This document shows, piece after piece, positions 31,176-32,461 of a DNA stretch of 32,461 nucleotides (positions are counted from its first letter, which is position 1; each line of letters opens with the position of its first letter). Origin of the DNA: a virus; IMG/VR virus record IMGVR_UViG_3300024520_000316, positions 1 through 32,461 of that record; one strand, 5' to 3'. Under the pieces are notes generated by a model. It made no database searches, had not been told where the DNA came from, and saw only the letters and a program-made list of their open reading frames with translations. Made by a program: the position numbers and the translations under genes.

Positions 31176-31232
31176 ATGATAACAGCACTAATAATAACAA
31201 CAGCAATTTTTGTATTAACTAAATTAAATTAA
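31176..31232 (+). CDS. Tiny membrane peptide, 18 aa, first gene of the ERF operon
   Basis: ATG 31176 to TAA 31230-31232, starting 4 bp after the promoter box and 4 bp before the next gene's start at 31237. It encodes a single hydrophobic helix (LIITTAIFVLTKLN). Resembles the tiny genes at 6221 and 6280. Either a real peptide or a translated leader that couples initiation of the next gene. Confidence 0.35.
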   Translation: MITALIITTAIFVLTKLN

Positions 31233-31236
31233 ACCA

Positions 31237-31455
31237 ATGGAAATAGAACAAGCAGCAAAAGACTTAGCAAATTACTACCTATTAAAATTCAAAATCACAG
31301 CAACATTAAATGCTTATAATGGTTTGCTAAATGATTACGAACACGACTTAAAAGAATACGTAAAACAGGACTTACCACAACCTTTAATAAACGTTCAACA
31401 AACATTAATAATTAAGTTAAAAGCAAAAATAGAAGTACTAACCGATTTAAACTAA
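31237..31455 (+). CDS. Small helical protein, 72 aa
   Basis: Mostly helical (EQAAKDLANYYLLKFK, LLNDYEHDLKEYVKQDL, IIKLKAKIEVLTDLN). It starts 4 bp after the stop of the tiny peptide and 5 bp before the ERF gene. Not recognised; the position suggests an early recombination or replication accessory. Confidence 0.55.
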   Translation: MEIEQAAKDLANYYLLKFKITATLNAYNGLLNDYEHDLKEYVKQDLPQPLINVQQTLIIKLKAKIEVLTDLN

Positions 31456-31460
31456 ACCAC

Positions 31461-32027
31461 ATGAAAAACCTTTACAAATCATTAGCAGCGTTTCAACAAG
31501 AAGTACCAGCGATACACCAAGGTACAAAAGGGTACGGCTATACCTATTCAGACTTAAAGACAATCTTTAAAGTAATTAATCCAATACTAGCAAAACACGA
31601 CCTAGGATTTACACAACTACTACACGGTGTAAATATTAAAACGGTAATTTTCCACACTGGAAGCGGTGAAAGTATTCAAAGCATTACAGAGATACCTCAA
31701 AACATAACCTTAAAAGGTATGAACACCTTCCAAGTTAACGGTTCTGGTATTACTTACTACAGAAGGTACTCTTTAAGTTCAGCACTTGGATTAGTAACAG
31801 ACGTAGATAGTGACGCTACAGGTGAAGAAAAAACTAAAACAACAGCACCAGCTCAACAACAACCACAAGTAAGCACTGAACAAGCAATAGAAGCAATTGC
31901 AAATCTTAATAACGCAGCTGACATTGGAGAACTTACAACGGTTTGGAAAGAAGTATTAACACGTGAAGAAAGACTACACAAAGATATTATAGCAGAAAAA
32001 GAAAAATTAAAAATTAAACTTAAATAA
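31461..32027 (+). CDS. erf: ERF family single-strand annealing protein
   Basis: A 188-residue protein with the ERF core: GYGYTYSDLKTIFKVINPILAKHDLGFTQL-type opening (residues 24-53), then HTGSGESIQS, then GSGITYYRRYSLSSALGL and TDVDSDA, the hallmark strands of ERF. It anneals complementary single strands in phage recombination. The C-terminal 60 residues are a Gln/Thr-rich linker followed by a charged helical domain, as in other ERF proteins. It is part of the operon starting at 31176. The family is expected near an exonuclease and SSB. Confidence 0.85.
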   Translation: MKNLYKSLAAFQQEVPAIHQGTKGYGYTYSDLKTIFKVINPILAKHDLGFTQLLHGVNIKTVIFHTGSGESIQSITEIPQNITLKGMNTFQVNGSGITYYRRYSLSSALGLVTDVDSDATGEEKTKTTAPAQQQPQVSTEQAIEAIANLNNAADIGELTTVWKEVLTREERLHKDIIAEKEKLKIKLK

Positions 32028-32030
32028 ATC

Positions 32031-32461
32031 ATGAAAATATATAACATTTATGGAAGTGTAATACATGAAACTACAGGCGCTAACCTAATAGGCGCTAACC
32101 TAATAGGCGCTAACCTAGAAGGCGCTGACCTAAGAGGCGCTAACCTAATAGGCGCTAACCTAATAGGCGCTAACCTAGAAGGCGCTGACCTAAGAGGCGC
32201 TAACCTAGAAGGCGCTAACCTAATAGGCGCTAACCTAGAAGGCGCTGACCTAAGAGGCGCTAACCTAGAAGGCGCTAACCTAAGAGGCGCTGACCTAAGA
32301 GACGCTGACCTAAGAGGCGCTGACCTAATAGGCGCTAACCTAATAGGCGCTAACCTAGAAGGCGCTGACCTAAGAGGCGCTAACCTAATAGGCGCTAACC
32401 TAATAGGCGCTAACCTAGAAGGCGCTGACCTAAGAGGCGCTAAACTAAAAGGCGCTAACAT
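32031..32461 (+). CDS. Pentapeptide-repeat protein, 3' end outside window
   Basis: Starts at ATG 32031, 3 bp after the ERF stop, and stays open to the last base. After 15 leading residues (MKIYNIYGSVIHETT) come about 25 tandem five-residue units of form GANLI, GANLE, GADLR, GANLR, i.e. A(N/D)LxxG, the pentapeptide motif that folds into a right-handed square beta-helix. Some family members mimic DNA and bind gyrase; whether this one does is unknown. The units differ only by three or four side chains, unlike typical divergent family members. The antisense frame is also open but has no support. Confidence 0.82.
   Translation, partial: MKIYNIYGSVIHETTGANLIGANLIGANLEGADLRGANLIGANLIGANLEGADLRGANLEGANLIGANLEGADLRGANLEGANLRGADLRDADLRGADLIGANLIGANLEGADLRGANLIGANLIGANLEGADLRGAKLKGAN
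32076..32461 (+). repeat. 15-bp tandem array encoding the pentapeptides
   Basis: About 25.7 units of GGCGCTAACCTAATA-type sequence, each varying only at the N/D codon and the last codon. Many units group in fours (pattern I-I-E-R) so the sequence repeats every 60 bp. GC content in the array is clearly higher than in the surrounding AT-rich DNA. The array continues past the window end. Confidence 0.95.

Noticed and set aside
32048-32461. Long minus-strand open frame (137 codons, rich in Leu, Ala, Pro and Ser) at the right end
   Set aside because: It is the antisense of the 15-bp tandem repeat; the repeat unit has no stop in that frame. The + strand frame starts at ATG 32031 with a clear pentapeptide motif.
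1-32461. Integrase, transposase, CRISPR array, toxin-antitoxin pair
   Set aside because: I looked on both strands and saw no serine or tyrosine recombinase motif, DDE motif, regular repeat-spacer array, or coupled toxin-antitoxin pair. The only tandem array encodes pentapeptides.

Overview
The window is phage or prophage DNA from a host in the phylum Bacteroidota, most likely a flavobacterium-like organism. The evidence is as follows. Base composition is AT-rich. Starts are preceded by A/T-rich sequence instead of Shine-Dalgarno motifs. At least six promoter boxes read TATATTTG, the Bacteroidota -7 consensus TAnnTTTG, and two of them have TTG or TTTG 20 bp upstream. Several protein families are typical of Bacteroidetes phages: a VirE-N/BT4734-type primase-helicase, DUF3127, a ParB-methyltransferase, and a tape measure with a GGxIxGPSHxxGG C-terminus. 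Every credible gene lies on the + strand, tightly packed, with many ATGA and TAATG overlaps. I see no integrase, tRNA, IS element or CRISPR array.

Layout. 1-5.4 kb is the replication module: the tail of an unknown gene, a DUF3127 protein, a 420-bp non-coding region with a terminator, hairpins and a promoter plus attenuator-like leader, then a GIY-YIG-like protein, primase-helicase, SF2 helicase and VRR-NUC nuclease. 5.4-6.7 kb holds small unknown genes, including two tiny membrane peptides and a 24-bp direct repeat at two gene junctions. 6.7-8.2 kb is a ParB-domain DNA methyltransferase. 8.2-13.6 kb is packaging and head: small-terminase-like protein, a membrane protein, TerL, HK97 portal, prohead protease and major capsid, closed by a strong terminator. 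13.6-24.2 kb is neck and tail: a chaperone-like gene with a probable -1 frameshift, HK97 gp10-like protein, two large tail proteins (one carrying an apparent seven-bladed beta-propeller), tape measure, tail tube with its own promoter and terminator, and a connector-like protein. 24.2-28.2 kb carries a fibre with YadA-like head repeats, small genes, and a second fibre-like protein. 28.2-29.0 kb has a YkgJ-type cysteine protein and an unknown. 29.1-30.7 kb is a lysis cassette: membrane protein, DUF5675 peptidoglycan-type protein, a 26-aa membrane peptide and a probable unimolecular spanin. 30.7-32.5 kb returns to early genes: a small regulator-like protein, a tiny membrane peptide, an ERF annealing protein and a pentapeptide-repeat protein running off the end.

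The whole describes a long-tailed, HK97-fold siphovirus-like phage. ERF at the right end and replication genes at the left would be contiguous if the genome is circular or permuted, so the window may be most of one genome. Function calls rest on recognised motifs only; no database search was possible.
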